Source: Flavobacteriaceae bacterium (lineage in GTDB: Bacteria > Bacteroidota > Bacteroidia > Flavobacteriales > Flavobacteriaceae). From it: DNA of 42,251 nucleotides. The notes below the pieces were generated by a model. That model was not told where the DNA came from. It was given only the letters and a program-made list of their open reading frames with translations, and made no database searches. Below, piece after piece: positions 7,762 to 18,500 of the stretch. Every line of letters starts with the position of its first letter. Position 1 is the first letter of the stretch. The stretch spans positions 1 through 42,251 of the forward strand of contig JAGXIE010000088.1 of the NCBI GenBank assembly GCA_024635765.1. The letters are read 5' to 3'. The translations under genes were made by a program, and so were the position numbers.

Positions 7762-10707
7762 ATGAATGAAAAACGATTAAGAATTAAACAACTTATACCA
7801 TACAGATTAAGTTGTTTTACGCTTTTTTATTTAATCCCATTTTTGTTTTTTGGACAAAGTATATCAGGTATTGTAACTGATGAATCAAATCAGCCCCTGC
7901 CCGGAGCAACAGTATTATTAAAAGGCACCTCAATTGGAACAGTTACTGATTTCGATGGTCAATTTAATTTAGATATAACATCAAATACAGATTCCAATAT
8001 ATTGGTAATATCTTTTTTGGGTTATACGACGCAGGAAGTAAACTTTACAGGAAGCAAAAACAATATTATTGTTGTCCTTAGAGAAGATGTCAGTACTTTG
8101 GATGAAGTTGTACTTATTGGTTATGGTACGCAGAAGAAGAAGGATTTAACAGGTTCTGTTGCTACTGTAAGTTCAAAAGACTTTCAAAAAGTTCCGGTAA
8201 CTAATGTGGAGGGTTTAATCGCCAATAAATTACCAGGTGTTCAAGTCATACCTACTAGTGGTAGGCCTGGTGCTGGTAGTTCCATTTTGATTAGAGGTGG
8301 TTCTTCGTTGAGTGCCACAAATGATCCATTATTTATAGTAGATGGAGTACCATTGGAGGGTTTTAACAATGGCCCAGGCTTCTTAAGCCAGTTAAATCCA
8401 AATGACATTGAAAGTTTTACCGTTTTAAAAGATGCTTCAGCTTCAGCAATTTATGGATCAAGAGCTTCTAATGGAGTGGTGATTATTACTACTAAAGAAG
8501 GAAGATCAGGTGATTTTCAAGTAAATATTACATCCAACACTAGGGTATCTACTATAGTGCAAAAAATGTCCGTACTAACAGCAAACCAATATAGAGAAGT
8601 TGTAAATGACATAGGGACAAGTAGAACACCAATGGGTGACGCAAATACAGATTGGCAAGATGAAATCTTTCAAGTAGGACATGCGGCAGAACATAATATT
8701 GGTATTAGCGGCGGAATTGATTGGTTACCATATAGAGTTTCTTTAGGTTATCTAGAACAAAACGGGAATTTAAAAACAGGAAAATATGAAAGATTAACCG
8801 CCCTGTTAAATCTCAATCCAAAATTTTTTGATAATCATCTAAAAATAAATATAAACTTAAAGGGCTCTATAGAAAACGATAGAATAGCAAATGAAAATGC
8901 TATATGGACGGCGACAGCCTTTGACCCAACACAACCAGTATATGTAGAGGATCAAACTTATGGTGGGTATTTTCAATACACACAGTTTGCAGATAACCCT
9001 GCCATTGCATTGATTAATCCATTAAGCATGCTCGAACAAAGACGATCAGTAAATAAGAATATCAGAAGCATCGGTAATATTCAGTTAGATTATAAATTTC
9101 ATTTTCTACCAGATTTGCACATTAATGTAAATTCAGGTTATGATATAAGCAGAGGAACTTATACAGATTCAGTTCAAGAAAATTACTTTCCAAGTGATTT
9201 ATCTGGAGGGTATATTTATCATGCAGATCCTTCTCAAGAGGTCGAAAACTTGCTGTTTGAATCTTATTTGTTTTATGGTAAAGAAATAGAATCTTTAAAA
9301 AGTAAATTTGATATAACAGCAGGATATTCTTACAATAATTTTTTCAGAACCAATTATTTTTATCCTACATACCGTGCAGACGGTATTCAGTTTCCTAATA
9401 GTGATCCTGTTTTCCCATTTGATGAGCCTAGTAATGCTATAGTTTCCTTTTATGGTCGTTTAAATTATATCTTAAACAACAAGTACTTGTTAACTGCTTC
9501 GTTGCGTCAGGATGGGTCTTCAAGATTCTCAGAAGAAAACCGTTGGGGTTTGTTTCCTTCAATAGCATTGGCATGGAAAATAAGCGAGGAAAATTTCCTG
9601 AAAAATAGTAAATCATTGTCAAATCTTAAGTTAAGAATGAGTTATGGGGTGACTGGTCAGCAAGATGGAATTGCAAACTATTACTATCAAACAGGCTATA
9701 ATGCTGGAAATTTAAACAATCAATACACTTTTGGTGATACTTCCTATATAACTGTTTTTCCTCAACCATTTAATCCAGATCTTAAATGGGAACAAACAGC
9801 ATCTTATAATATTGGTCTAGATTTTGGTTTTTTAGAAAATAGAATTTCTGGAAGTATTGATTTTTATAAAAAAGACACCAAAGATTTATTGAACACAACC
9901 ACTATTCCATTGGGTGTAAATTTTGGAAATCAGTTGCTTTTAAATATTGGAACTATGGAAAATAAGGGCGTTGAATTTAATTTGAATGCTAAGCCAATCC
10001 AAAATGAAAATCTATCATGGGACCTAAATTTCAATGCTACATATAATGAAAATAAGATTACCAAGCTTACACAAGGTGATGATACAGGAGTAGGATTATT
10101 TAGTGATGCTACATTGGTAAATACTGTCGGATATCCACGTAATACATTTTATTTATATCATCAAGTCTATGATGTTAATGGTATGCCAATTGAAGGACAA
10201 ATGTTAGATGTAAATAACGATGGTATGCTTAACGCAGAAGATAGATATATAACCAATAAATCTGCTTTGCCGAAATATCTTTTAGGATTTAGTTCAAGTT
10301 TACAGTACAAAAAATGGAGCTTGAATGTGGCATTTCACGCTAATTTAGGTCATTATTTATTTTTTCAACCTTATAATAGTACGGTGGCAATTACTGATTT
10401 CCAAGTATCTCAAAATTTGAATACGCTCTACTACGATACTCTTTTTAACTTCAACGATGAAGCACAAAGGTATAGTGATTTTTATCTTCAGAATGCCTCT
10501 TTTCTTAGAATGGATAATGTGAGTTTAGGATATGATTTTGGCAAGACATTAGTGAACAATACGGTAGGTTTAGGGTTAAATTTCTCCATTCAAAATGTTT
10601 TTACAATTACAAATTATGGAGGACTAGATCCCGAAGCTAACAGAGGTAGTGAAAACGGATATCCTGTACCAAGGGTATTCGCACTAGGGATGAACCTGAA
10701 TTTTTAA
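7762..10707 (+). CDS. SusC-like TonB-dependent outer-membrane transporter
   Basis: This 981-residue SusC/RagA-type receptor imports oligosaccharides across the outer membrane together with the SusD lid. A signal peptide ends near residue 32 (FFGQS). It is followed by a CarboxypepD-regulatory-like domain (ISGIVTDESNQPLPGATV to about 112). The TonB-interacting stretch LDEVVLIGYGTQKKKDLTG leads into the plug domain (about 118-245, with IRGGSSLSATNDPLFIVDGV and YGSRASNGVVIITTKEG). The remainder is the 22-strand barrel, ending in an aromatic C-terminus (ALGMNLNF). A 176-nt gap separates it from the HTCS, so it probably begins the HTCS-controlled operon. SusD follows after 33 nt. Confidence 0.95.
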   Translation: MNEKRLRIKQLIPYRLSCFTLFYLIPFLFFGQSISGIVTDESNQPLPGATVLLKGTSIGTVTDFDGQFNLDITSNTDSNILVISFLGYTTQEVNFTGSKNNIIVVLREDVSTLDEVVLIGYGTQKKKDLTGSVATVSSKDFQKVPVTNVEGLIANKLPGVQVIPTSGRPGAGSSILIRGGSSLSATNDPLFIVDGVPLEGFNNGPGFLSQLNPNDIESFTVLKDASASAIYGSRASNGVVIITTKEGRSGDFQVNITSNTRVSTIVQKMSVLTANQYREVVNDIGTSRTPMGDANTDWQDEIFQVGHAAEHNIGISGGIDWLPYRVSLGYLEQNGNLKTGKYERLTALLNLNPKFFDNHLKININLKGSIENDRIANENAIWTATAFDPTQPVYVEDQTYGGYFQYTQFADNPAIALINPLSMLEQRRSVNKNIRSIGNIQLDYKFHFLPDLHINVNSGYDISRGTYTDSVQENYFPSDLSGGYIYHADPSQEVENLLFESYLFYGKEIESLKSKFDITAGYSYNNFFRTNYFYPTYRADGIQFPNSDPVFPFDEPSNAIVSFYGRLNYILNNKYLLTASLRQDGSSRFSEENRWGLFPSIALAWKISEENFLKNSKSLSNLKLRMSYGVTGQQDGIANYYYQTGYNAGNLNNQYTFGDTSYITVFPQPFNPDLKWEQTASYNIGLDFGFLENRISGSIDFYKKDTKDLLNTTTIPLGVNFGNQLLLNIGTMENKGVEFNLNAKPIQNENLSWDLNFNATYNENKITKLTQGDDTGVGLFSDATLVNTVGYPRNTFYLYHQVYDVNGMPIEGQMLDVNNDGMLNAEDRYITNKSALPKYLLGFSSSLQYKKWSLNVAFHANLGHYLFFQPYNSTVAITDFQVSQNLNTLYYDTLFNFNDEAQRYSDFYLQNASFLRMDNVSLGYDFGKTLVNNTVGLGLNFSIQNVFTITNYGGLDPEANRGSENGYPVPRVFALGMNLNF

Positions 10708-10740
10708 AAAAAATTGAATTAACAATAAAAAAAGAAAGCC

Positions 10741-12294
10741 ATGAAAAAAATAATACACAACAGATTTTTTTTAGTAATACTTGTATTAGTTTTTACTTTA
10801 AACTTTAATGCCTGTACGGACGAGTTAGACAAAACGCCTCTGAATACAACAACGTCTGATAGACAATTTAGTAGCGTAGATGGCTACAAACAAGGCTTAG
10901 TTTCAGTTTATTCTAATTTAGCGTATAGTACCTTTTTAAGGTTTTATTGGAGTATGCAAGAGTATTCTACAGATATGGCAGTAAGCACCTGGAATGATGG
11001 TGGAGATGGTATTTACCACGAACTTGCTTGGAGTGCTGATTCACCAGCTATTGCAAATGTTTATAATGCAACAATTAACATGATTACGTTATGTAATAAT
11101 TTCATTAAAGAAGCTTCACCAGAAAATATAAGTGACAGAGGGTTTTCTGCTGCTGAAGCTAATCAAATAAAACAATTTGAAGCAGAGGCAAGATATTTAA
11201 GAGCTTACTGCTTCTGGATTCTTATGGATGCTTATGGAAACCCTCCCTTTCCTACAGAGCAAACATTAGGAACAACACCTCCTTCTCAAATTCAGCGGGC
11301 AGATTTATTTGTATTTCTTGAAGAAGAATTGATAAACATAGAACCTTTGCTGGCTGATGCTAGATCTAATGAGTGGGGAAGACCAGATAAAGCAGCAGCA
11401 TGGGCATTATTAGCTAGAATGTATCTTAATGCAGAAGTTTACATTGGGCAAGAGCGTTATACAGATGCTATTACTTATAGTAGTAAAGTAATTGATGCAG
11501 GATATACTTTAGAGTCTAAATACGAGTGGTTAATGTTGGGGGATAATCATTTAAACACTAATGAATTTATTTTCACCATAAATTATGATAATACCAATCA
11601 AACATGGTACGGAACAAACTTTCTAGCCTTAGGTCCAGCTGGTGTTCCAGGTTCCATAAATGGTATGTCTAGCAGTTGGAATGCTTTTAGGTTTACTCAA
11701 CAGATTCCGGCTCTTTTTCCAACCTCAAATACTTCTATAGACAAGCGTGCTATGTTTTACACTAATGGTCAAAGTTTGGAAGTGAATTCTGTTACTACAA
11801 GTACAGATGGGTATTCTGCGTATAAGTATAGAAACAAAAACCGCGATGGATTACCAATTGAACAAAATAATAATTTTGGCAATCTTTCAGATATTGATTT
11901 CCCTGTGTTTCGTCTTGCAGAAATTTATTTTATTTATGCGGAAGCTGTTTTAAGAGGAGGTACTGGGGGTAGTACAGGCACAGCTCTTAATTATATTAAT
12001 AGAATAAGGGGGCGTGCTTATGCAGATAATCCTTCAAGCGCAGCTGGTAATATTTCCATTTCCGACCTGACACTCGACTTTATCCTTGATGAAAGAGCTC
12101 GTGAATTATATTGGGAAGCGCATCGTAGAACAGATCTTATCAGGTTTAACAAGTTTACAACAGGAGATTATTTATGGGCATGGAAAGGAAATGTTGAAGC
12201 TGGTACTGCAGTTGACGATAAATATAATTTATTTCCAATACCAACGGCAGATCTTCTAGCTAATCCAAATTTAGAGCAGATAGATGGTTTCTAA
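10741..12294 (+). CDS. SusD/RagB-like outer-membrane glycan-binding lipoprotein
   Basis: This 517-residue lipoprotein has a signal peptide and acylation site at Cys25 (NFNAC), followed by acidic residues that favour surface export in Bacteroidota. The N-terminal region has the SusD pattern DELDKTPLNTTTSDRQF and VDGYKQGLVSVYSNLA. The TPR-like middle contains FEAEARYLRAYCFWILMDAYG and KAAAWALLARMYLNAE. The C-terminal RagB domain has FPVFRLAEIYFIYAEAVLR, YINRIRGRA and LDFILDERARELYWEAHRRTDLIRF, and ends with PIPTADLLANPNLEQ. It caps the SusC barrel and captures galactan oligosaccharides. It abuts the SusE-like gene, consistent with co-translation. Confidence 0.95.
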   Translation: MKKIIHNRFFLVILVLVFTLNFNACTDELDKTPLNTTTSDRQFSSVDGYKQGLVSVYSNLAYSTFLRFYWSMQEYSTDMAVSTWNDGGDGIYHELAWSADSPAIANVYNATINMITLCNNFIKEASPENISDRGFSAAEANQIKQFEAEARYLRAYCFWILMDAYGNPPFPTEQTLGTTPPSQIQRADLFVFLEEELINIEPLLADARSNEWGRPDKAAAWALLARMYLNAEVYIGQERYTDAITYSSKVIDAGYTLESKYEWLMLGDNHLNTNEFIFTINYDNTNQTWYGTNFLALGPAGVPGSINGMSSSWNAFRFTQQIPALFPTSNTSIDKRAMFYTNGQSLEVNSVTTSTDGYSAYKYRNKNRDGLPIEQNNNFGNLSDIDFPVFRLAEIYFIYAEAVLRGGTGGSTGTALNYINRIRGRAYADNPSSAAGNISISDLTLDFILDERARELYWEAHRRTDLIRFNKFTTGDYLWAWKGNVEAGTAVDDKYNLFPIPTADLLANPNLEQIDGF

Positions 12295-12344
12295 TGTCTA
12301 TTCGCAGAGTAATCAATAACAATAATAGGATGAAATCAAACATT

Positions 12345-13523
12345 ATGAAAAATAGTATTAAAATTATAATAGCGTTTGTATTAATTACAATTAGCTTAAA
12401 CTCGTGTACGGATAACGAAGCAATATCCGTTGTAAATTCCCCAGCTGACGGCTCCTTTTTAATCACAGCTAGCACTACTAATATCGTTTTAAACAATGAA
12501 GATGCAGATAATCAAATAGCTGTTTCTTTCACTTGGGAAATAGCGGATTACGGTGCAAATACACCTTTAACATACTCATTAGAAATGGATTTAGCAGATG
12601 GTGATTTTTCCAACCCCGTGGTATTTGGTGTTTCCAATAATGAAAAAATGTTTACGCATGCAGAGCTAAATTATTTTGCTTTGCAATTTAATTTACTTCC
12701 TAATGTTTCAGGGCAACTAAAAGTAAGATTAAAAACAACTTTAAATTATGGGGCTTTACCATCTTACTCAAATATTGAAACAATTTCGGTTACGCCATAT
12801 GAAACTTTAAATCTTTTATATCCAATGCCTGCAGAACTTTATCTTCAAGGCGACGCAGTACCTTCTAATTGGGGAATACCGATTCCTGATTCTCAAAAAA
12901 TGACTCAAATTGATAATCATAGATTTGGTCTCATCACGTCATTAGTTGGTGGTAAAAATTATGCAGCGATATCAGTTCCATCAACTTGGTCAGATCCTGC
13001 TTATGTAGCCATAGATGATCAGCAAGCACCAATGGAAGGAGATTTTAGACCTGCTGGTTCAACAACAGTACCTCCGTGGGGAGGTAGTCCTATGAGTTCG
13101 CCTTCAACTACTGGTATTTATAAAGTTATTTTTGATTTTACTTCCGGAAAATATTCAGCAACTTCTGAGCCATCTATTTTAAATCCTCCAACAGAGTTAT
13201 ATATCATAGGAGATGCAACCCCTCTTGGTTGGGCAGCAAATGTGGATGACACTCAAAAGTTTAATGTAATTAATGATCACACATTTCAAATTACAATAGA
13301 TTTAGTAGAAGGTGGGGCTTTTGCATTTATTACATCAACGGCTTATAGTGATCCTGCATATAAAGCTAAAACTGCTTCTCAAGATCCATTGGGTGGGGAT
13401 TTTATAGCTTCTGGGTCAGCGACAACACCTGCTTGGGGTGGAAATGATATTATTGCACCAAGTACTGGTTCTTATACTATTACAGTCAATTTTAAATCAG
13501 GAACTTATTCGTTAAACCCATAG
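12345..13523 (+). CDS. SusE/SusF-like surface glycan-binding lipoprotein
   Basis: I chose the ATG at 12345, giving 392 residues. It begins a clean lipoprotein signal (MKNSIKIIIAFVLI, Cys21 in LNSC) followed by Thr-Asp-Asn-Glu. The upstream ATG at 12294, which overlaps the SusD stop by one base, would add an implausible charged extension. After an N-terminal SusE domain (about 30-150, NSPADGSFLITAS, SFTWEIADYG) there are two tandem SusF-type binding modules. Each begins LYLQGDA or LYIIGDA and ends in a PxWGG segment and a final strand (GKYSAT, GTYSLN). The paired modules suggest two glycan-binding sites. Its place directly after susD matches the surface glycan-binding proteins of Sus-like loci. 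Confidence 0.9.
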   Translation: MKNSIKIIIAFVLITISLNSCTDNEAISVVNSPADGSFLITASTTNIVLNNEDADNQIAVSFTWEIADYGANTPLTYSLEMDLADGDFSNPVVFGVSNNEKMFTHAELNYFALQFNLLPNVSGQLKVRLKTTLNYGALPSYSNIETISVTPYETLNLLYPMPAELYLQGDAVPSNWGIPIPDSQKMTQIDNHRFGLITSLVGGKNYAAISVPSTWSDPAYVAIDDQQAPMEGDFRPAGSTTVPPWGGSPMSSPSTTGIYKVIFDFTSGKYSATSEPSILNPPTELYIIGDATPLGWAANVDDTQKFNVINDHTFQITIDLVEGGAFAFITSTAYSDPAYKAKTASQDPLGGDFIASGSATTPAWGGNDIIAPSTGSYTITVNFKSGTYSLNP

Positions 13524-13571
13524 AACATTTTTAAACATAAACTGTACGTGTCAAAATTAAAACTTCATAAT

Positions 13572-14309
13572 ATGACATACCCTTTTAAAATTTTTATTGC
13601 ATTCATTGTATTGTTATTTCTAAATTTCAATTGTAATGAAACTAGCAATGAAATAGAAAATAGTACAACTGTGCCTATACAGAATAGTATTTATCCAGAT
13701 CATGCTTTGGTGATATCAACACATTCTGAATTCACAAGAACGCATTACCCAGAAAGAATTGAAGAATTTAAAGAAAACCCATTAGTTAAAAGTGACATCG
13801 TTTTTCTAGGAAATAGCATTACCGAGCAAGCTGGAGATTGGAGCCTTCAGGTAAACAATCCTAAAGCCAGAAACAGAGGTATTGCTGGTGATACTACGGA
13901 TGGTGTTTTAGCAAGATTAGGAGAGTTAATTTATTACAAGCCTGAACAAGTTTTTATTTTAATAGGCATTAACGATTTGTTTAGAGATGATATGAGTTCA
14001 GAAAAAGTTTTTGAGAATATATTACAAATAGTTAATGACATTCATAATGGTTCTCCAGAAACTGAAATCTTTGTTCAAAGCATTTTACCTACGACCACAC
14101 AAACCATTAATGAAAAAATTCAGCTAACAAATGACATGCTAATTAATTCTGAGGTTTCAGAACCTTATGAAATAATTTCATTACATAACCTTTTTACTGA
14201 TGATAGTGGTCTAATGAATATGGAATTATCAGTAGATGGTGTTCATTTAAACGAAAACGGATATACCGTTTGGGTAGATAAAATAATTAATTTAATACAT
14301 AACCAATAA
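13572..14309 (+). CDS. SGNH/GDSL-family hydrolase lipoprotein, probable carbohydrate esterase
   Basis: The ATG at 13572 gives 245 residues with a lipoprotein signal (MTYPFKIFIAFIVLL, Cys21 in NFNC); a GTG at 13548 is possible but adds eight polar residues. The four SGNH blocks are present: FLGNSITE with Ser82, NRGIAGDTT (Gly), LIGINDL (Asn), and DGVHLNENGY with Asp222 and His225. The fold hydrolyses esters, and several PUL members deacetylate glycans or pectin. It lies between the SusE-like gene and the first GH53, one base before the latter's start codon, so it is co-expressed with the galactanases. I infer removal of acyl groups from galactan or RG-I, but the substrate cannot be read from the sequence. 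Confidence 0.88.
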   Translation: MTYPFKIFIAFIVLLFLNFNCNETSNEIENSTTVPIQNSIYPDHALVISTHSEFTRTHYPERIEEFKENPLVKSDIVFLGNSITEQAGDWSLQVNNPKARNRGIAGDTTDGVLARLGELIYYKPEQVFILIGINDLFRDDMSSEKVFENILQIVNDIHNGSPETEIFVQSILPTTTQTINEKIQLTNDMLINSEVSEPYEIISLHNLFTDDSGLMNMELSVDGVHLNENGYTVWVDKIINLIHNQ

Positions 14310-14310
14310 G

Positions 14311-15528
14311 ATGTTTATAAAATACAGAATACTAAATATCATTGGAATTCTAACGCTATTTTTACAATTCAGTTGTACAACGGAGAATCCTATTCCAACA
14401 CCTGTCTCTTACGTACCTGTCCCTAGTGATGTTTTTTATAAGGGATCGTACATGGCTTATGTAAAGCATCAGGAAACCTACGGCAATGTGGTTTTTAAAG
14501 AAAATGGTGTTCCAAAAGATGCTTTTCAAAGTATCGCTGACCATGGCGCAAATATCGCTCGACTTAGAATTGATAATCCCCCTTATAGCAGCAGCTACAC
14601 TAATGGCTATGCAGATGTAGATTATGGCTCCCCTGAAAAAGTTAAAATCGAGATGCAAAGAGCTCAAAATGCTGGGCTAAAAACGTTGTTAACTTTTGGT
14701 TACCAATCTGTGGCATTAGAAGATAATCAAAGATTAAATCCCTATGTTGCGCCATTAGCTTGGCAAAGTATTGCAAACGATGTAGAACAGTTAAAAGAGG
14801 CCGTATATAACCATACCAAAGCTGTTTTAGAAGATTATATAAATTCAGGACTTGTACCAGAGATTGTGTCAATAGGTAATGAAACCAACCAAAGATTTTT
14901 AGAACCTAACATGCTAGAGAGTGACTTACCTCCTTACAGTGTTGTTAGAACTGTAAAGTTATTAAACGCAGGAACTAAAGCAGTAAGGGATCTAAACACT
15001 AAATATGGTTTAAATATTCAAATAGCCTGTCATATGTTTGATGCTTCTTATTTAAAAACTTGGATGAAAATGCATGTTCGTAATGGATTAGATTTTGATA
15101 TTATGGCTTTGTCTCACTATCATGCTTGGCATTCTTTAGGAAGTTTCACAAGTTGGACAGATGTAGTAACATTTGTAAAAAACACCTACGATAAAGATTT
15201 TTTAATTATGGAAACTGCACAACTTTTTAGAACTGGTGGTAATGATGCGCATGTTGATATATTGGGTACTGAAAATATTCCTGTTGGGTATGATAATCCT
15301 CCAACCGCAAATACCCAAAAAGAATATCTAAAGGATTTTGGGCAAGAATTATATGATGCAGGTGGTTTAGGAATTATTTATTGGGGAGGTGAATGGGTTG
15401 GCTCTAACACGTTGATTTTTCCAGATGAATTTGGCGCAGGTTCATCATGGGAAAATAAAGCCTTTTGGGATTTTAATTACAACCTTCATGATGGTGTCAA
15501 TTGGATGAATGAAATTGTTGAACAATAG
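14311..15528 (+). CDS. Divergent GH53 family protein, surface lipoprotein
   Basis: This 405-residue lipoprotein (Cys22 in LQFSC) has the GH53 (beta/alpha)8-barrel pattern: a GSYMAYVKHQETYG opening, VFKENGVPKDAFQSIADHG, ARLRIDN, acid/base Glu191 in SIGNETN and nucleophile Glu301 in LIMETAQ. GH53 enzymes cut beta-1,4-galactan internally. It departs from the canonical pattern: the HYSDTWADP segment seen in the partner enzyme at 18617 is replaced by GYQSVALEDNQRL, and the last strands read YWGGEWVGSN rather than WWEPAAPN. Subsite specificity may therefore differ. It follows the SGNH gene by one base and is probably anchored on the cell surface for the first attack on the polymer. Confidence 0.85.
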   Translation: MFIKYRILNIIGILTLFLQFSCTTENPIPTPVSYVPVPSDVFYKGSYMAYVKHQETYGNVVFKENGVPKDAFQSIADHGANIARLRIDNPPYSSSYTNGYADVDYGSPEKVKIEMQRAQNAGLKTLLTFGYQSVALEDNQRLNPYVAPLAWQSIANDVEQLKEAVYNHTKAVLEDYINSGLVPEIVSIGNETNQRFLEPNMLESDLPPYSVVRTVKLLNAGTKAVRDLNTKYGLNIQIACHMFDASYLKTWMKMHVRNGLDFDIMALSHYHAWHSLGSFTSWTDVVTFVKNTYDKDFLIMETAQLFRTGGNDAHVDILGTENIPVGYDNPPTANTQKEYLKDFGQELYDAGGLGIIYWGGEWVGSNTLIFPDEFGAGSSWENKAFWDFNYNLHDGVNWMNEIVEQ

Positions 15529-15563
15529 ACTGTTAAATGAATGCAGATATATTTTTAGAGGAA

Positions 15564-18500
15564 ATGAATAATTTCAAATATATTTTAATTACTAGTATTT
15601 GTTTCTTATTACTAGGATGTGGTAAAAATGAAACAACTTATGTTGAGAAACAGAATTTCAATAATAATTGGACTTTTAAATTATTAAAAGATGCACAAGT
15701 TGACAGTACCTATTTCCAAAACAAATTACATGATGATAATTGGGAAAAAGTACAATTACCCCATACCCCAAAAATTGAACCTGTAATAGTAAATGATCAA
15801 TGGCAAGGAATCTGTTGGTATCGTAAAAACTTTAATTTATCTAATAATTTACTAGGTAAGAAACTCTTTCTAAAATTTGAGGGAGCTATGAATATTGCGG
15901 AAGTATGGGTAAATGGACAAAAATTAATTGAGCATCATGGTGGGTATTTGCCGTTTATTGTGAATTTTACTGATGTCGCAAATTTTGATAAGGAAAATAT
16001 TGTGGCCGTAAGATTAAATAATAGAGATAATCCAGTTACTGGGCCTAAACCGCTTGAAATTTTAGATTTTAACACATATGGTGGCATCTATAGAAATGTA
16101 TGGCTTATAGCTAAAGACCCACTTCACATTACAGACCCAGTTGGAGCAAACAAAAGAGCTAGTGGGGGTGTTTTTGTAACATATCCAGAAGTATCTGAAA
16201 AAGCTGCTAACATACAAGTTAAAACCCATGTTAAGAATGCTTATGGTAATGCTGTGTCATTCATAGTTAAAAATACGCTACTAAAAGGCAACAATGTCAT
16301 TTTAACTGAATTAAGTAATGAACAGAATTTAGAAACAGATAAGGACACAGAAGTAGTAGTTGAAATGCAAGTTGAGAACCCAGAATTATGGTCTCCAAGT
16401 ACTCCTAATCTATATAGTTTAAAAACTGAAATCATTCAGGATGGTATTCTTATTGATCAGGAAATAACTCGAATTGGCATAAAAACCATGAAGTTTGTAG
16501 GTCAATATTTTTATTTAAATGGTAAAAAAACATTTTTAAGAGGCGTAAATCGGCATCAAGAATATCCGTATGTTGGCTATGCAATTTCCGACAATGCTAA
16601 TTATCGTGACGCCAAAAAAATAAAGGAGGCGGGTTTTGATTATGTACGCTTATCACATTATCCGCATGCACCTTCTTTTATGGATGCCTGTGATGAATTA
16701 GGACTTATAGCCATTGATGCTATTTTGGGCTGGCAATACTTTAGTGAAGATTCAACCTTTCAAAAACACGTATTTCAAACAGCTAGAGATTTAATAAGAC
16801 GCGATAGAAACCATGCCTCCGTAATAGCATGGGAAGTCTCGTTAAACGAATCTTGGATGCCAGAGGCGTTTATAGATTCTTTAACCACCATAGCACATCA
16901 AGAATATCCAGGAAGTCAATGTTTTACTGCGGGTTGGCAATCTTATGGATATGATATTTATTTGCAAGCGCGCCAACATAGATTACAACATTATGATGCT
17001 AATTTAAAAAAACCATACAATGTTTCAGAATATGGCGATTGGGAATATTATGCCATGAATGCAGGTTTAAATCAAGATTCTTGGAGCGGGTTGTTGCAAC
17101 AAGATCGCTCTAGCAGACAATTAAGATCTGTCGGCGAAAACGCACTATTACAACAGGCTACAAACCTACAAGAAGCCCATAATGATAATTTAAATACACC
17201 GGCCTTTGCAGATGGCTATTGGGTAATGTATGATTATAATAGAGGCTATGCAGACGATTTAGAAGCCTCTGGCATTATGGATATTTTTAGATTACCAAAA
17301 CCATCCTATTATTTTTATCAAAGCCAAAGAGATGCCGACGATCCTTTTGGAAAACCTATGGTTTATATTGCTAATAATTGGCAAAAAAACAGTCCGTTAG
17401 ATGTGCGCATATTTAGCAACTGTGAAGAAGTGGAGTTGTTTTTAAATGGCAAAAGCTTAGGGCGTAAAAAACCAGATCAAAACCGGATATCATCAAACTT
17501 AAATCATCCGCCTTTTACCTTTAAAACAGACCGTTTTATAGAAGGCAAGTTAGAAGCCAAGGGCTATATAGGTGATAAAATAGTGAGCTCTCATAGTGTT
17601 CAAACACCAGAAACACCTTCAAAAATTAAAATTGTAATTGATGCTGATTATGAGCATCTACAAAACGAAGCTAACGATGTATTTTTTGTGCATGCCCATG
17701 TTACCGATAACAACGGAACAGTAATACCAAATTATTCGGGTAAAATTATGTTTAAGGTTGATGGTGACGCCGAATTAATAGGTGAAAACCCAACAAATGC
17801 CTCTGCAGGAATTGCTTCAATCTTAGTTAAAACAAATGTTAATATTAAAGACATTAAAATTACAGCCAGTGCTGAAGAGTTTTTAACACCTGAGACTAAT
17901 AGCGTAACAAGTGATAGTGCTTTTCAGAGAATAATTATGGATAGTTCAGCGCTAATTCCTAAACTTTTTTTAACACATCATAATAACAGTAATGGGTTTT
18001 GCTTGGTTAAAGGAGATTCCTCGAAAAGGCAAGTAGCACTAACTTTTGATGATGGCCCTACAGATTTATCTTTAAAAATTATTGAGCTTCTAAATAAGCA
18101 TGATGCCAAGGGAACATTTTTTTGGTTAGGTAAAAACCTAAAACAAAATAAGAACATTATTAAAGAGGCAAAAAAACATGGTCATCTTATTGCTAATCAT
18201 AGTTGGGACCATGAAAATGGTTGGGAGTTACCAGCTGAATATATTTGGAAGAATCAAGTTTTAAAATCTATTGAGGCTTTTGAGCTTAATGGTGCAGGTA
18301 AACCAAAATATTACAGACCACCTTTTGGGGCTATAACCCAAAAACAAATAGATTATTTAGCAACAAAAGGAATTACATCTGTTTTGTGGTCTATTACTAC
18401 TATGGATTGGGATACAACACAAAACACTGAACAAGAGTTGTTTCAAAAATTCAAAAATCAGCTACATAACGGAGCTATTGTTCTTCTACACGATTTTGAT

